Part shown: positions 23,590 through 34,786 of the stretch, piece after piece
Layout: each line of letters starts with the position of its first letter
How positions within the stretch are numbered: position 1 is the first letter of the stretch
NCBI GenBank assembly: GCA_037074705.1
Contig: CM073591.1
Coordinates: 10,057,087-10,121,086 of the forward strand
Length of the DNA: 64,000 nucleotides
Reading direction: 5' to 3'
DNA from: Zhengitettix transpicula
Lineage: Eukaryota; Arthropoda; Insecta; Orthoptera; Tetrigidae
Position numbers and translations under genes: made by a program
Notes under the pieces: generated by a model
What the model was told of the DNA's origin: nothing
Seen by the model: only the letters and a program-made list of their open reading frames with translations
Databases searched by the model: none

Positions 23590-24430
23590 AGTTATTCCGT
23601 TATGATTCCCCTATTTTTATTTTTATTTTCTTCTCTAACCTTCTTTCTTCATTTTTCGTTATGATTTCTTCGTTCCTTAATGTCACTTTCTTTCACATTT
23701 CCCATTATTTCCTTCATTAATCATTCTTCACCCTATCTATCGTTTATTTACTCTTTTTATTTTTCTTCTTTAACCTTCTTTCCTCGTCTTTCGTCATGAT
23801 TTCTTCGTTCCTTAATGTCACTTTCTTTCCCATTTCCCATTATTTCCTTCATTAATCATTCTTCACCCTATCTATCGTTTATTTACTCTTTTTATTTTTC
23901 TTCTTTAACCTTCTTTCTTCATTTTTCGTCAGGATTTCTTCGTTCCTTAATGTCACTTTCTTTCACATTTCCCATTATTTCCTTCATTAATCATTCTTCA
24001 CCCAATCTATTGTTTATTTACTCTTTTTATTTTTCTTCTTTAACCTTCTTTCTTCGTCTTTCGTCATGATTTCTTCGTTCCTTAATGTCACTTTCTTTCC
24101 CATTTCCCATTATTTCCTTCATTAATCATTCTTCACCCTATCTATCGTTTATTTACTCTTTTTATTTTTCTTCTTTAACCTTCTTTCTTCATCTTTCGTC
24201 ATGACTTCTTCGTTCCTTAATGTCACTTTCTTTCACACTTCCCAATATTTCCTTCATTAATCATTCTTCACCCTATCTATCGTTTATTTACTCTTTTTAT
24301 TTTTCTTCTTTAACCTTCTTTCTTCATCTTTCGTCATGACTTCTTCGTTCCTCAATGTCATTTTCTTTCACACTTCCCATTATTTCCTTCATTAATCATT
24401 CTTCATCTTGCCTATCGTTTATTTACACTT
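23590..24430 (+). repeat. 135-bp pyrimidine-rich satellite, six units
   Basis: TTCGTTCCTTAATGTCA recurs at 23669, 23804, 23939, 24074, 24209 and (as TTCGTTCCTCAATGTCA) 24344, exactly 135 bp apart each time. Units share CCCATTATTTCCTTCATTAA and CTATCGTTTATTTACTC. Because 135 is a multiple of three, frames stay open across units. Confidence 0.97.
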
Positions 24431-24890
24431 TTTTTTTTCTAATTCTATCCTTCTTCCTTTGTTCCCTTCCTTCATTACTTTTATTTGTTATATATTTGTC
24501 TGGTCGTTTTCGTATATCCAATTCTTATTGTTTTTATATAACTCTTATATATTCTTTATTCCCTCTTCCTATCCTTTTTGTTGAAAGTATTTTTTTCCCC
24601 TTTTGTCTTACTTCATTTTCCATTTTCATTACATTTTTCCTACCATCTTGTGTCTTTTAACTTTCTTCCTATATTTTTATTATTTATTTTTTGTTTAGAT
24701 CACTCGTTCATTTTATTATTAGTTTTCCTTTCTTTTCCTCTTTTATTCCTTCTTCCTTTATCAGTACCTCTGTTAGTTTTTAACCGTCCTCTTCCTTATT
24801 AATTATAACGTTCTTTTGGTTATTTATTCCTTCCTTATTTCGTTCCTTTAGTTCTACTTTCTTTCATTCATCATGGTTTATACTTATTTT
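24431..24890 (+). repeat. Pyrimidine-strand repeat, third copy
   Basis: It shares TTCTTTATTCCCTCTTCCTA, AACTTTCTTCCTATATTTTT and TTTTTAACCGTC with 19571-19845 and with the inverse of 17105-17720. It continues into TTCCTTCCTTATTTCGTTCC as at the left end of the 17.1-kb copy. Confidence 0.85.
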
Positions 24891-25945
24891 TGTTCTTTTA
24901 TTGTTCGTTCTTGACTTGAATATTTTTTTATTTATATTTTTATTTCTGTATTGTATTATTTCTTCCTTACTTCTTTCGTTTCATGCTCTTTTTTCCCCTT
25001 TCGTTCTTCTTCTCTTTAATATTTATTTTCCCACTGTTATTTAATTCCTTCGTGCCTTCACGTCTTTTTTATATTTCACTCGATATTTTCTTTCTTCGTT
25101 ACGACACTCGTTCCTTCGCTTCTTTCATTCTCCTTTCATTTCTCCTTTCTTCCTTTTCCTGTGTTATACTTTCTTCATATCACTATTCGTTTGAATGTGT
25201 CTTTTACTTTCGTAATTTTTCACATTATTTCTACATTTTATTTACTTCTTCCTTCTTTCATTGTTTCATTCGCTTTTTTCCTTCATTTGTTTCTTCTTTA
25301 ACCTTTATTCCTTTTCCTTACTCATTTGTTCTTCGTTCATTTATGGATTTTCTTTACACAATTAACACACTTTTCTTCGTTTCTTTTATCGTTCTATATG
25401 TCTTTATCTTACTCTTTCTATTTTCTGACCTTAATTTATTTATTCTTTGTTTCTTCTTTGATTCCTTTATTTATTGGCTTTAGGTTTTTTCTTTCGCCTG
25501 TTATTTATTTCATTCTTTGTTTCCTTCTTATGTTCTTGTTATAACCCTTACAATCTGTTATATTTTCTTCATATCACTATTCGTTTTAATGTGTCTTTTA
25601 CTTTCGTATCTTTCACATTATTTCTACATTTTATTTATTTCTTATTTCTTTCCTTGTTTCCTTCGCTTTTTTCCCTTCATTCGTTTCTTCTTTAACCTTC
25701 GTTACTTTTCCTTACTCATTTGTTCTTCGTTCATTTATGGATTTCCTTTACACAATTAACTCACTTTTTTTCTTTCTTACTTCGTTTCTAGATGTCTCCT
25801 TGTTACTCTTTGAATTTTTTGTCCTTAATTTATTTATTATTTGTTTCTTCTTTCGTTCTTTTATTTATTTGGCTTTATTTTCGCCTGTTATTTATTTCAT
25901 TCTGTGTTTCCTTAGTATGTTCTGGTTATATCCCTTACAATCTCC
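24891..25945 (+). repeat. Pyrimidine-rich DNA with a 390-bp tandem duplication
   Basis: From about 25163 a unit containing TTTCTTCATATCACTATTCG, TCATTTATGGATTT and TCGCCTGTTATTTATTTCAT is repeated from about 25556 to 25945. The top strand is mostly T and C throughout. Open frames here are hydrophobic by composition and show no conserved domain. Confidence 0.9.
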
Positions 25946-26476
25946 GCAACACGAACTGTCCGCGATTAAAGCGTTCCGTCTTGCAACAATGTCAAACCTC
26001 TAACTTGCCACACAGAGATTTATTAATTATAACTCGACGCGTGTCGTGTTGCAGGGTAACGATCGTTGGTTTCTTTCCTCCCCCCTCCCCCTTAATTGAT
26101 CTCTTAATGACCGTGGTTAGGTGATCCATCAGCGGGGGTTTGTTACGCCCTGGGTACAACAATGGCCAAGGAACATAGATAAACTCTGCTACCCTCTGAC
26201 CCTGTCTCCTCTGTTCTTCATGTGCACGAAGAGCAAAGAATAGTTGAGGCGAAGAAGCTACACGTAAGGACGTTTCTTTATGCAGATACAAACATTGCTT
26301 AATTATCCCCCCCCCCCTGTTAACAGATAAAGAACAGCGGTTTAATGTGGTGGAGTTGGCACACCTGAAAAGGAAAGGGCGTCGGGGGGAAATGCACGAA
26401 GAAGAAGAAGGCGTCAATATCCTCCGGTTCCAAGTCCCACGACGACGGCGAAGGTGATTGATTGGTTGTGTTCTTT
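25946..26476. other. Unassigned mixed-composition segment
   Basis: More GC-balanced than its surroundings, with an 11-C run at 26307-26317. Frames at 25992-26417 (minus) and elsewhere are not recognised. No splice-supported gene structure is evident. Confidence 0.45.
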
Positions 26477-26478
26477 CT

Positions 26479-26534
<56 letters not shown>
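26477..26534. repeat. (CT)n microsatellite
   Basis: About 58 bp of CT dinucleotides, preceded by CTCCCTCC. Confidence 0.97.
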
Positions 26535-26538
<4 letters not shown>

Positions 26539-26662
26539 GTGCAACGGAATGCAGCAATATCCGTGGCCTTCCAGAGAGATGGAACGTCGCCATCACCAGA
26601 GACAGTATTTACACTCTGTTACAGACTGCAGACAATAAAGAGAAGGCTATGAATACCCTCAT

Positions 26663-26830
26663 TATAAGATGTACATTTGTATGTATGTATGTATTTACGT
26701 TAATCCGCATACAAATTTTAACGCGTGGACAGATTGCAACAAAACTTGCTACACATGTTCTTAAAGACACGAGGAACGGTGCTGTTGGGGAAGAGGAGGG
26801 GGTGAACAACCCCTAGCATAATTGTAGAAA
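26663..26830 (-). mobile_element. Family A2 element, 3' part
   Basis: ATTTGTATGTATGTATGTAT, TTACGTTAATCCGCATACAA and GTGGACAGATTGCAACAAAA are the inverse of the A2 end at about 9545-9625. The copy covers only the terminal 170 bp. Confidence 0.8.
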
Positions 26831-26915
26831 GAATTATATTCTATATTTTTCACCTTATGAACACGTGTACGAAAGGCCCTGTGACGTCATCCGGAGATAT
26901 TATCATCACTCTAGT

Positions 26916-26916
<1 letters not shown>

Positions 26917-26981
<65 letters not shown>
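26917..26981. repeat. (GA)n microsatellite
   Basis: About 65 bp of GA dinucleotides, just after a TGACGTCA site at 26882. Confidence 0.97.
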
Positions 26982-26984
<3 letters not shown>

Positions 26985-27299
26985 CTCCGTAGGCCAACAA
27001 ACGATTAGACAAATCGAAAATTACTAATTGATATCGCGATGTGTCTCTCTAATCCAATTAAATTACGTAACGTGACGTATGACGCTCCTGGTGACGTCAC
27101 AGTCGCCATTTAGAACGTGCTGAGGCTTGTACTCGCAATATAATGGCGATAATTGGTCAGTTTTTAACACAATTAAAATTAAATCTATTAATTTATGATA
27201 ATAAAAAAAATATTATGGATTTATTTTTACCATCATCCTCCTCCATTGCGTCTTCCCTGGCATATTTATGCCATCTAAATCGATTAGTTTAAAAGGTAC
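26982..27299. other. Unassigned spacer
   Basis: AT-rich with a TGACGTCA site at 27092. Nothing else is recognised. Confidence 0.55.
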
Positions 27300-27490
27300 G
27301 ACGTAAATTTGTATGTATGTATGTATTTACGTTAATCCGCATACAAATTATTTAACGCGTGGACAGATTGCAACATAACTCGGTACACGTATTCTTAAAG
27401 ACACGAGGAACCGGTACTGTTGCGTTGGGGGGGGGGTGAACAACCCCCATAGCATCATTGGGGAAAGAATTGTAATTTTTAAAAAAAACA
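27300..27490 (-). mobile_element. Family A2 element, 3' part, second copy
   Basis: AAATTTGTATGTATGTATGT, TTACGTTAATCCGCATACAA and GTGGACAGATTGCAACATAA repeat the copy at 26663 about 640 bp away. A 10-G run lies at 27427-27436. Confidence 0.8.
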
Positions 27491-27545
27491 TGGCGATAAT
27501 GTTGTGTTAAATCACTGCGGGCGAAGAGACCATGACATCAGCCTG

Positions 27546-27563
27546 AAGAGAGAGAGGGAGAGG

Positions 27564-27635
<72 letters not shown>

Positions 27636-27654
27636 CAGAGAGAGAGAGAGACAG
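27546..27654. repeat. (GA)n microsatellite with GGGAGA interruptions
   Basis: About 109 bp of GA repeats with GGGAGAGGGAG variants at both ends. Confidence 0.97.
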
Positions 27655-27860
27655 AGTAATACTCCATAGAGTGCTTATAAAAACAATATGAAAGGTTACA
27701 CGAATCCGTGGAACTAATTTTCTTTTAATTAACTTGACTTAAAATGGCTGAAATGGCATAAGTTTGGCAGAAAACAACAGTTTGCCCAATTATATCTATG
27801 AAAGACGTACTGGAGGTGACATAGAATGATGGTAAACAAATCCCATAATATTTTTTAATC

Positions 27861-28300
27861 ATTTTTTTTAGGGTAACAGGCTACATGAGGCTAATCCACG
27901 TGGTGGCAACTCCCATTTAATAGCATAGGAAGGGATTTGAAAGGGGGGATGCGGAAGGGTAGAGGAAGGTAGCCAAGGGTTAACTAGGGGCCCCCGCGGG
28001 CTATGGTTTAAGGATCCTACCCCTGCGGCAATTCGCCTAAAAGTGATGCAGGGAAAACCCTAGAAAAACCTGCATCAGGTAGGTCGGGCATTGGGGTACT
28101 TGTCCCACGCCCTTCCCTGGATGGCGGGAGAGAGGAGTTTGCTGTGGGGACGCAGCATTCCCATCACCGTGCCTCAGTTCCAGTTTAGGAGGCAGCTGGC
28201 CGACTGTTCCAATGGGAACAGCGGACAACTCTTACCGTATGGCCCAAGGTCTGTGACCCCCCGGGACATCAACCTCTCAGAAGAGGCCGAGGTGCCAACT
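27861..28300 (-). mobile_element. Family B element, hairpin end missing
   Basis: It starts on the plus strand at a T-run followed by AGGGTAACAGGCTACATGAG, which is the A-tailed 3' end on the sense strand. It continues through ACGCAGCATTCCC, GCAGCTGGCCGACTG and GGTCTGTGACCCC, and stops before the terminal hairpin. Confidence 0.88.
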
Positions 28301-29142
28301 GACTAATTACTTCGAGTGAGATTCTTGAAAACATTTAGGTTTTATGTGAGTGTGTGTGTGTGTATCATTATGACGTCACACATGTGATTGTAAAGACTAC
28401 GGGAATAATTTTTTCAAAGGGAGAACTGCTGCGAATTAACGACACTCCACAAAGTTGATATTCTTCTGCTGAAGAAAGTTGGCGTATTCCTCCAATGCTA
28501 CCAACTGCAGGCAGCAAAAACCACCGAAGAGTAGTTTTGAATCCCCTAAGTTATCTGGAGGGTTCGACCCGCGGTATTTTTTTTAAAAACAACAAAACAG
28601 ACGTAGTGAAACTCAAACAATATCTTTGATGCCTTAACGATTAGGTTAACATCTTTGTTGTTGTAGAAGCGTTGGTCGTATATATTTTGTCAGTTAATTG
28701 GCTACTTCTCCGTGTAATTAATTACGGTTGTTATTAAGATACGATGCAATGTCCTTAGAGAAAAAAATTAATTACATGGGTAAAGTGGGAAAATATTAAA
28801 TTAATTAAATCAATTCCATTACGTGGGGGGGGCGCAATTATCGTCAACACCAGGAGCAGCAGCGGCGACTGTGTAGTGTAGTGATCTCTGGTCCAGCGAT
28901 CTACTGCCCCAGCTGGCGAGTGTTCCAGGGGAGTAATAGGGGGGGGGTGCTTTGAGGGTGATGACTCAAGTTAAAATATTTGTTTGGCCGCGTGTAGACA
29001 CTCTCTGGCCGTACACTCACTCAGGACGACGCCATTACACTCATCACTTAGGGGAAACTGCCTCTAACAGTGTCGCTGGTGTGCCTCAAGGTTGTACGTT
29101 GGTGCCAAATAAACCGTGTGTCTGTGTGAGAGGAAGAGGGAG
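28301..29142. other. Unassigned sequence
   Basis: It contains a GT tract near 28347, a TGACGTCA site at 28371 and a mixed-composition patch at 28850-29130. A 76-codon frame at 28952-29182 runs into the following AT microsatellite and is not credible as a gene. Confidence 0.5.
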
Positions 29143-29144
29143 GT

Positions 29145-29180
<36 letters not shown>
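29143..29180. repeat. (AT)n microsatellite
   Basis: About 38 bp of perfect AT repeats. Confidence 0.95.
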
Positions 29181-29183
<3 letters not shown>

Positions 29184-29504
29184 GTCCTGAAGTGCTTTTT
29201 TCATTTTTTTAACCCTTAACAAATATTGTATATTTTAATTTCTGCAGCTGGTATCACCATTCGTGTTTCAACGTTACTTAATAATAGTATTTTTGGTAGT
29301 TATTATAATTTTTTTTGCTTCACTATAGGTCTGTAAATATGTTTTTTCTTATTACATATGTCTTTGGAAGTTTTATTGGGATGCTAATAAGAACTTATTG
29401 TAAACTACTTAACTCCCTAATAATTTATATATCATTGTACGCATATATAAGGAAATATAATTACAACAAATTTAAATTATCAGTTTTATAATGTAAATTG
29501 GATA
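29181..29504. other. AT-rich spacer
   Basis: No gene or repeat structure was recognised. Confidence 0.55.
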
Positions 29505-29790
29505 TTTTTTTTAGGGGCAACAGGCTACATGAGGGTAATTGACTTGGTGGCAACTCCCCTTTAATAGCATAGGAAAGGGATTTGAAAGGGGGGATGCGGA
29601 AGGGTAGAGGAAGGTAGCCAAGGGTTAACTAGGGGCCCCCGGGCTATATTTTAAGGATCCTACCCGGTAATTCGCCTCAAACTGATGCAGGGAAAACCCT
29701 AGAAAAACCTGCATCAGGTAGGTCGGCCATTGGGTACTTGTCCCACGCCCTTCCGATAGCAGGATAGAGTTTTCTGTGAGGACGCAGCAT
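29505..29790 (-). mobile_element. Family B element, 5'-truncated
   Basis: The T-run plus AGGGGCAACAGGCTACATGA marks the sense-strand 3' end. The copy stops at ACGCAGCAT (29782-29790), so its 5' half is lost, as expected from incomplete reverse transcription. Confidence 0.88.
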
Positions 29791-29964
29791 TTAAATTTTA
29801 TTTGTTTAATAAACCTATTTACATAATCAACTGCATTATTCTGGGAGATTTAGAAATATTTAATAATAATAACATCCTATGATGTAGGAGTTAATGCCCA
29901 TCGTACTGGATTATTCCCTGTAATTTTACCATTTACAGATTTCTAATGAGACAAACAGTAGGAC

Positions 29965-31135
29965 GCAGGAAGGGGTTAAATATTTCTTTCTTAGATGTTC
30001 ATTATATTTTAAAGCACACATAAGGAACATCGGGAGAAACACTGTCCACCTCACTGATCCCTCAAAAAATTATTGTACCAACGCAAATATTTTATATCTG
30101 ACTGTCTGGGTTGCCCGGGTTGTCATAATTAAACTCAGCGACATCCATAACCCACGGATTCGACTCCACTCTCGGTTGTTTTCGCGTAACTTTTGTTAAT
30201 AGCTCCTCATTACCTCTAACCCCTTACCTTAAAAAAGTAAGCCAGCGAGAGGATTTCTCGCAGGTGAACCTTCCCAGAGAGCTCTGGTGGGGGCAACCTT
30301 TGGGGATGCTCTCACATCTCTCTGGTTTTTTTTGAACTAAGGTTCCCACATGCCGAGGCACCTGGGTCTGTTCTGAGGTGCATGTTCCGGGGTCACAGAC
30401 CTTGGGACATACGGTAAGAGTTGTCCGCTATTCCTATTGGAATAGTCCGCCAGCTGCCTCCTAAACTGGTCGAGGCACGGAGAAGGGAATGCTGCGTCCC
30501 CACAGCAAACTCCACTCCCGCTAACCAGGGAAGGCCGTAGGACAAGTACCCAATGCCCGACCTACCTGATTCAGAGTTTTCTAGGGTTTTCCGTGCATTA
30601 CTTTTAGACCAATGCCGGGTAGGATCCTTAAACTATAGCCCGGGTGCCCCTAGTTAACCCTTGGCTACTTTCCTCTACCCTTCCGCATCCCCCCTTTCAA
30701 ATCCCTTTCCTATGCTATAAGAGGGGATTTGCCACCTTGTGGATTACCCTCATGCAGCCTGTCTACACCCAAAACAACCCTAAGGGTTCTCTCCTTCTAT
30801 GCCCAAAGTGGTTGAAATTATACACAAACAAGATCGAGAGAAACACTAGCAATCTCACCCCCTTCTCCCAAAAAAAAATTATTTTACAGACGGAAATATC
30901 GGCCGTTTTAGCCTGTTTGAAAATTCCCACCCCCGTTCCTGAGATTGTTAGACGTGTCTCACCCTCATAGTGTTTGTTACCTGTTCGAGAGGACCCACGT
31001 GTACCAACATCGGTGAAATTTTCTCCACGGGTGTAGATTTGTGCAAGGAACGTGGCAGCAGTCTATTTTTATTTATTACAAGATTAGATTTGAAACGTTT
31101 TATTTATAAAGCAGGGCGCAATTTCGTTTTCATCT
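29965..31135 (+). mobile_element. Family A element(s) interrupted by family B
   Basis: A short internal fragment (29965-30090) precedes a fuller copy starting GGGTTGCCCGGGTTGTCATA near 30108. The copy breaks at about 30238 and resumes at about 30770 with CAACCCTAAGGGTTCTC. It ends near 31130 after GTGTAGATTTGTGCAAGGAA. Confidence 0.8.
30238..30769 (+). mobile_element. Family B element, full length, nested in family A
   Basis: Sense strand is plus. It starts with the hairpin GCGAGAGGATTTCTCGC and runs through GTTCCGGGGTCACAGACC, ACGGAGAAGGGAATGCTGCG and GCATCCCCCCTTTCAAATCC to CATGCAGCCTGTCTACACC. The last bases differ from the CCTGTTACCCTAAAA end of other copies and mark a subfamily shared with 50733-51252. 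Confidence 0.88.
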
Positions 31136-31725
31136 ATTTGTTATGTTTAAACTCAGACACACACACACACACACACACACACATGATATTAACCCAGTGT
31201 AAAACGAAGCATAATCCGACACACGCCAAGAGTAATTTACACCCCCCACCCCCTCTTCACCATGCACAAATCCGTGCTGTTAGCGTAATTGTTGACACTC
31301 TACTTTTCACGTTTAATGACACCAACCCCAACCCCCTCGTGACGTCACCAGGGGGGGAGCGGTTGAGAGTGTTGGGGACGGGGGGGGGGAAATTTAGCGC
31401 GCGCAAATGAGGTGTCAACGATTATTTTCCGTAACACAAGTTGACTGACGATTTAAACGTTCTCGTCGGATTATCGCTGCGAGGATTATCTCTATAAACA
31501 GTGATATGAAGAATATAAAGTGTACACGTTTGAAATTACTTGAAACAGGATCAGGGAGAATGTGAGGAATACTACAGGGATAGATAAAGACAGAATAAGG
31601 ACATTACACAAGTAAGAAACCTTAAATGTAAAGTGAAGAAGGGAAAATAATTAATAATAATAACAATAATAATAATAAAAGAAATATCATGGAAAGTCAG
31701 TGAAGATAAAGGAGGTGTGGACACG
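31136..31725. other. Unassigned sequence
   Basis: Contains (CA)n at about 31155-31182, a TGACGTCA site at 31340 and G-rich runs near 31347 and 31380. The rest is AT-rich with no recognised gene. Confidence 0.5.
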
Positions 31726-31925
31726 CTGTGTACAAGGTAATCCACATAATCACTCTTATAGCAACTGAAAGGGATTGAAAGGGGGGATGCGGAAGGGTAG
31801 AGGAAGGTAGCCAAGGGTTAACTAGGGGCGCAAGAATCGTACCCGGCCGGTAATTTCCCTAAAGGTGATGCAGGGAAAACAACCCTAGAAAAACCCTGCA
31901 TGAGGTAGGTCGGGCTCTAGGGTTA
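31726..31925 (-). mobile_element. Family B fragment with internal deletions
   Basis: GGTAATCCACATAATCACTC, GGGGGGATGCGGAAGGGTAG and AGCCAAGGGTTAACTAGGGG identify the 3' half. The tail and the 5' half are absent. Confidence 0.8.
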
Positions 31926-32313
31926 ATTGAATCACAAGCGGGAAAACACAGGAGGTGTAAAATATCTTTGACTAAGTGGCCATTACACGAAAATGTCCCA
32001 TTTACATCCTTGGGAGATTCTAATGGAAAACAAAGAATACATAAGAAGATATAACTGAACTATATAAACTTTGTGTTTCTTTTTTTTAAAAATCACGGTT
32101 TTCTTTTGTTTTTTCCACCATTTTATGAACCCAAATTTTTTTTCTTTTACCGAAGAAACGAAACAAACAAACCGGATGAAGATACCAAAGAAATGATACT
32201 GAAACGTCGACGATAACCTGTCGAATAAAAAATAATATATTCTTGTAAAAAAAATGGTGGTCAATTGAATTGATAAATAAAACGAAAACTTTACCTCTGA
32301 TTGGAAAATAATA
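31926..32313. other. AT-rich sequence with a weak hammerhead-like site
   Basis: CGGATGAAGA (about 32173) and GAAACGTCGACG (32201) lie in hammerhead order, but no stem II pairs convincingly. No gene is recognised. Confidence 0.4.
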
Positions 32314-32547
32314 AATAAGAAAGTTAGTCAATTCAGACAAAATAAAAAGTGATGATGTCAAGACCACGCAGCGACGTTTCTGGGATCCTTGTCCCCTTTT
32401 TTCTCAGGGTGCGAGGAAGAGCGCCTAGAGCGACACAACTGCACTGGTCAGCACCTGACGTAAAGGGACAAGGATTCCGAGAAACGTCGTGGCGTGGTCT
32501 TGACATCATCACTTTTTATTTTGTCTGAATTGACTAACTTTCTTATT
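32314..32547. repeat. 82-bp inverted duplication carrying opposed hammerhead-like motifs
   Basis: The left arm (32314-32395) and right arm (32464-32547) are near-perfect inverse copies. They span AATAAGAAAGTTAGTCAATT, GTGATGATGTCAAGACCACG and the GAAACGTCG box. The spacer is 68 bp. The right arm has no counterpart in the sister sequence at 35105-35240, so it is a local inverted duplication. Confidence 0.93.
32366..32409 (-). ncRNA. Hammerhead-ribozyme-like motif in left arm (candidate)
   Basis: On the minus strand CCTGAGA is followed by GGGA/TCCC pairing and then AGAAACGTCGCTGCG. ACG/CGT could form stem III, but the next base is G, which hammerheads do not tolerate at the cleavage site. The inverse copy at 32454-32494 is similar, with CTGACG and GGGA/TTCC. 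Confidence 0.25.
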
Positions 32548-32649
32548 CTTGTATTGATGATTATTCTAAAAAAAATCAAAGAGAATAAATTTGAGGTTTT
32601 GGTCAGGAGGGAAATGGAGTAAAATAGGTGTTGGTCAAGGTGTATAAAA

Positions 32650-33290
32650 CTTTTTTTCCAATCTTAATGTAGCGCTATAGTTTTATAATTAGTATATATA
32701 TATTTTATTTTAATATAATTAGATATTAGAAAGGGTGGATAGATAATCCGTTCGGGCTGAACTTAGGCACGTAGGATGTTGACCCTCGGAAGTTACCTGG
32801 ACTGTCGCACTGCCGTGGGAAACGTCTCTCCAAACCCCCCCCCCCAGAAATTGAATTAACACGTGACTGCCTAAAACAATCACATTTCTTGGTTCAGGAA
32901 AAAGATCGATCCAAAGATGATCGAGAACATCGATTTTTCTCATCCAGAGAAGGGGCTGTAAAGCAAGTGTGGAGCAAGACTCCTCGACGAACCGTCGCCC
33001 AGGTACGGACGTACAGCCCCAAAACTTGCATCATCCAGAGGACTCGAGGGTGCCACATGATCACAGCCAGAGATCAACAACGCGAGGTCTCTCAATCCTT
33101 GACGCGCCTGGGGGGAATTACCGTAAACCATGGTTTAATTTGAGATTAAGGGATCCGATTGTTTTTGCCCTGATAACTGAACACACACAACTTGTATTTT
33201 AACTGTCCAGGTTCTCTTAAATGATTAATAAAATCTGGAAAATATCCCTTTACTTCATCATTTTAATAAACCTACCCCTATAAAAAAATA
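32650..33290. other. ~640-bp insert in the left arm, unknown origin
   Basis: This part has no counterpart in the right arm. It is more GC-balanced and contains an 11-C run (32835-32845). Two adjacent minus-strand frames (32940-33131 and 32719-32943) have varied amino-acid composition, but I recognise no domain. It may be a decayed exon or unrelated element. Confidence 0.4.
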
Positions 33291-33475
33291 AAATAATTTC
33301 CTTGCTCTACTCTGACCAAACAACTTAACGAAATCAACCTGTTAAAAATACTTAATGACTTTTTATCAATTTAGTTCAAAATAATTAAATACATAGTTTT
33401 GGGGAAAAAAATCTGATTGGGAAAAATTTACTGACGGATGAGAAAAAAATTTGTTCCACTAAGCAGGAAAAATTA

Positions 33476-34786
33476 ACAGTTGAATAATAATAATAAAAAT
33501 TAAATAATAAACAGTTGAATCATTAAAAAATTTAAATAATTAACAGTTGAATGATTAAAAAATTTTAAATAACTAAATTAATAAATTAAGAGTTGAATCA
33601 TTAAAAAAAATTAAAATTAACAGTTGAATCATAAAAAATTACATTGATAAATTAACAGTTGAATCATTGAAAAATAACAAATAAATTAACAGTTGAATCA
33701 TTGAAAAATTAAGAAATTAAATGGATAAATAAACAGTTGAATCATTAAAAAAAATTATTAAATTAACTGTTGTATCATAAAAAATTTTAAATAATCAACA
33801 GTTGAATCATTAAAAAAATAAATAATTTAATTGATAAATTAATAGTTGTATCATTAAGAAAATTTAATTAATTAAAAGTTGAATCTTAAAACATTTAAAT
33901 TATTAACAGTTGAATCATTAAAAAATTTAAATAATTAAATTAATAAATTAACAGTTGAATCATTAAAAAATTTAAATAATTAACAGTTGAATCATTAAAA
34001 AAATTTAAGTAACTAAATTAATAAATTAAGAGATGAATCATGAAAATAATTATTAAATTAACAGTTGAATCATAAAAAATTTAAATAATCAACAGTTGAA
34101 TCATTAAAAAATTCAATAAGTAAATTGATAAATTAACAGTTGTATAGTTAAAAAAATTAAATACTTAACAGTTGAGACTTAAAAAATTTTAATTATTAAC
34201 AGTGAATCATTAAAAAATTTAAATAATTAAATTAATAAATTAACAGTTGAATCTTCAAAAAAAATTTAATAATTAAATTAATAAATTAACATTTAATCAT
34301 TGAAAAATTAAGAAATTAAATTAATAAATAATCAGTTGAATCATTAAAGAAAATTAAATTCTTAAATTAACAGTTGAATCATAAAAATAATTAAGTAATT
34401 AACAGTTGAGTCATTAACAAATTAAATAATTAAATTAATAAATTAACATTTTAATCATTGAAAAATTAATAAATTAAGATTAATCAATTAACAGTTGAAT
34501 CATTATAAAAATTAATTTATTAAATTAACAGTTGAATCATTAAAAAATTAAATAATTAAATTAATGAATTAACAGTTGTATCGTTAAAAAAATTAATTAA
34601 TTAAATTAATAAATTAACAGTTGAATCAAAAAAGTTTAAATTATTAACAGTTGACTCATTAAAAAAAGTTAAATAATTAACAGTTGAATCATTAATTTTT
34701 TAAATAAATTACAATTGAATCATTAAAAAATTTAAATAAGTAACAGTTGAATTATTAAAAACAAATTAAATTATTAATTTTTTTAA
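33476..34786. repeat. Tandem array of AACAGTTGAATCATTAAAAA units
   Basis: Units of roughly 25-60 bp alternate TTAACAGTTGAATCATTAAA with AATTTAAATAATTAAATTAA. Length varies by A-run changes. The last unit is inverted (GATTCAACTGTTAATTT at 34785), where the right arm begins. Confidence 0.94.

Noticed and set aside
24983..25483. A 166-codon hydrophobic, Phe/Ser-rich frame resembling a membrane protein
   Set aside because: It falls in pyrimidine-rich DNA with a 390-bp tandem duplication. The second copy does not keep the frame, and any T/C-rich strand encodes such residues.
28037..28306. Similar short products predicted from many family B copies
   Set aside because: Both strands are open in this GC-richer core, and indels shift the frames between copies. 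The similarity reflects shared DNA, not a conserved protein.
28541..28580. GGTTCGACCC resembling a tRNA B box
   Set aside because: No matching acceptor stem, A box or anticodon arm could be fitted upstream.
32173..32215. Hammerhead-like order CGGATGA ... GAAACGTCGACG
   Set aside because: No stem II pairing could be formed, so it was not listed as a candidate ribozyme.
33476..34786. Possible CRISPR-like array of repeated ~20-bp words
   Set aside because: Units vary in length and sequence, spacers are not unique, and the context is eukaryotic. It is an AT-rich tandem repeat.
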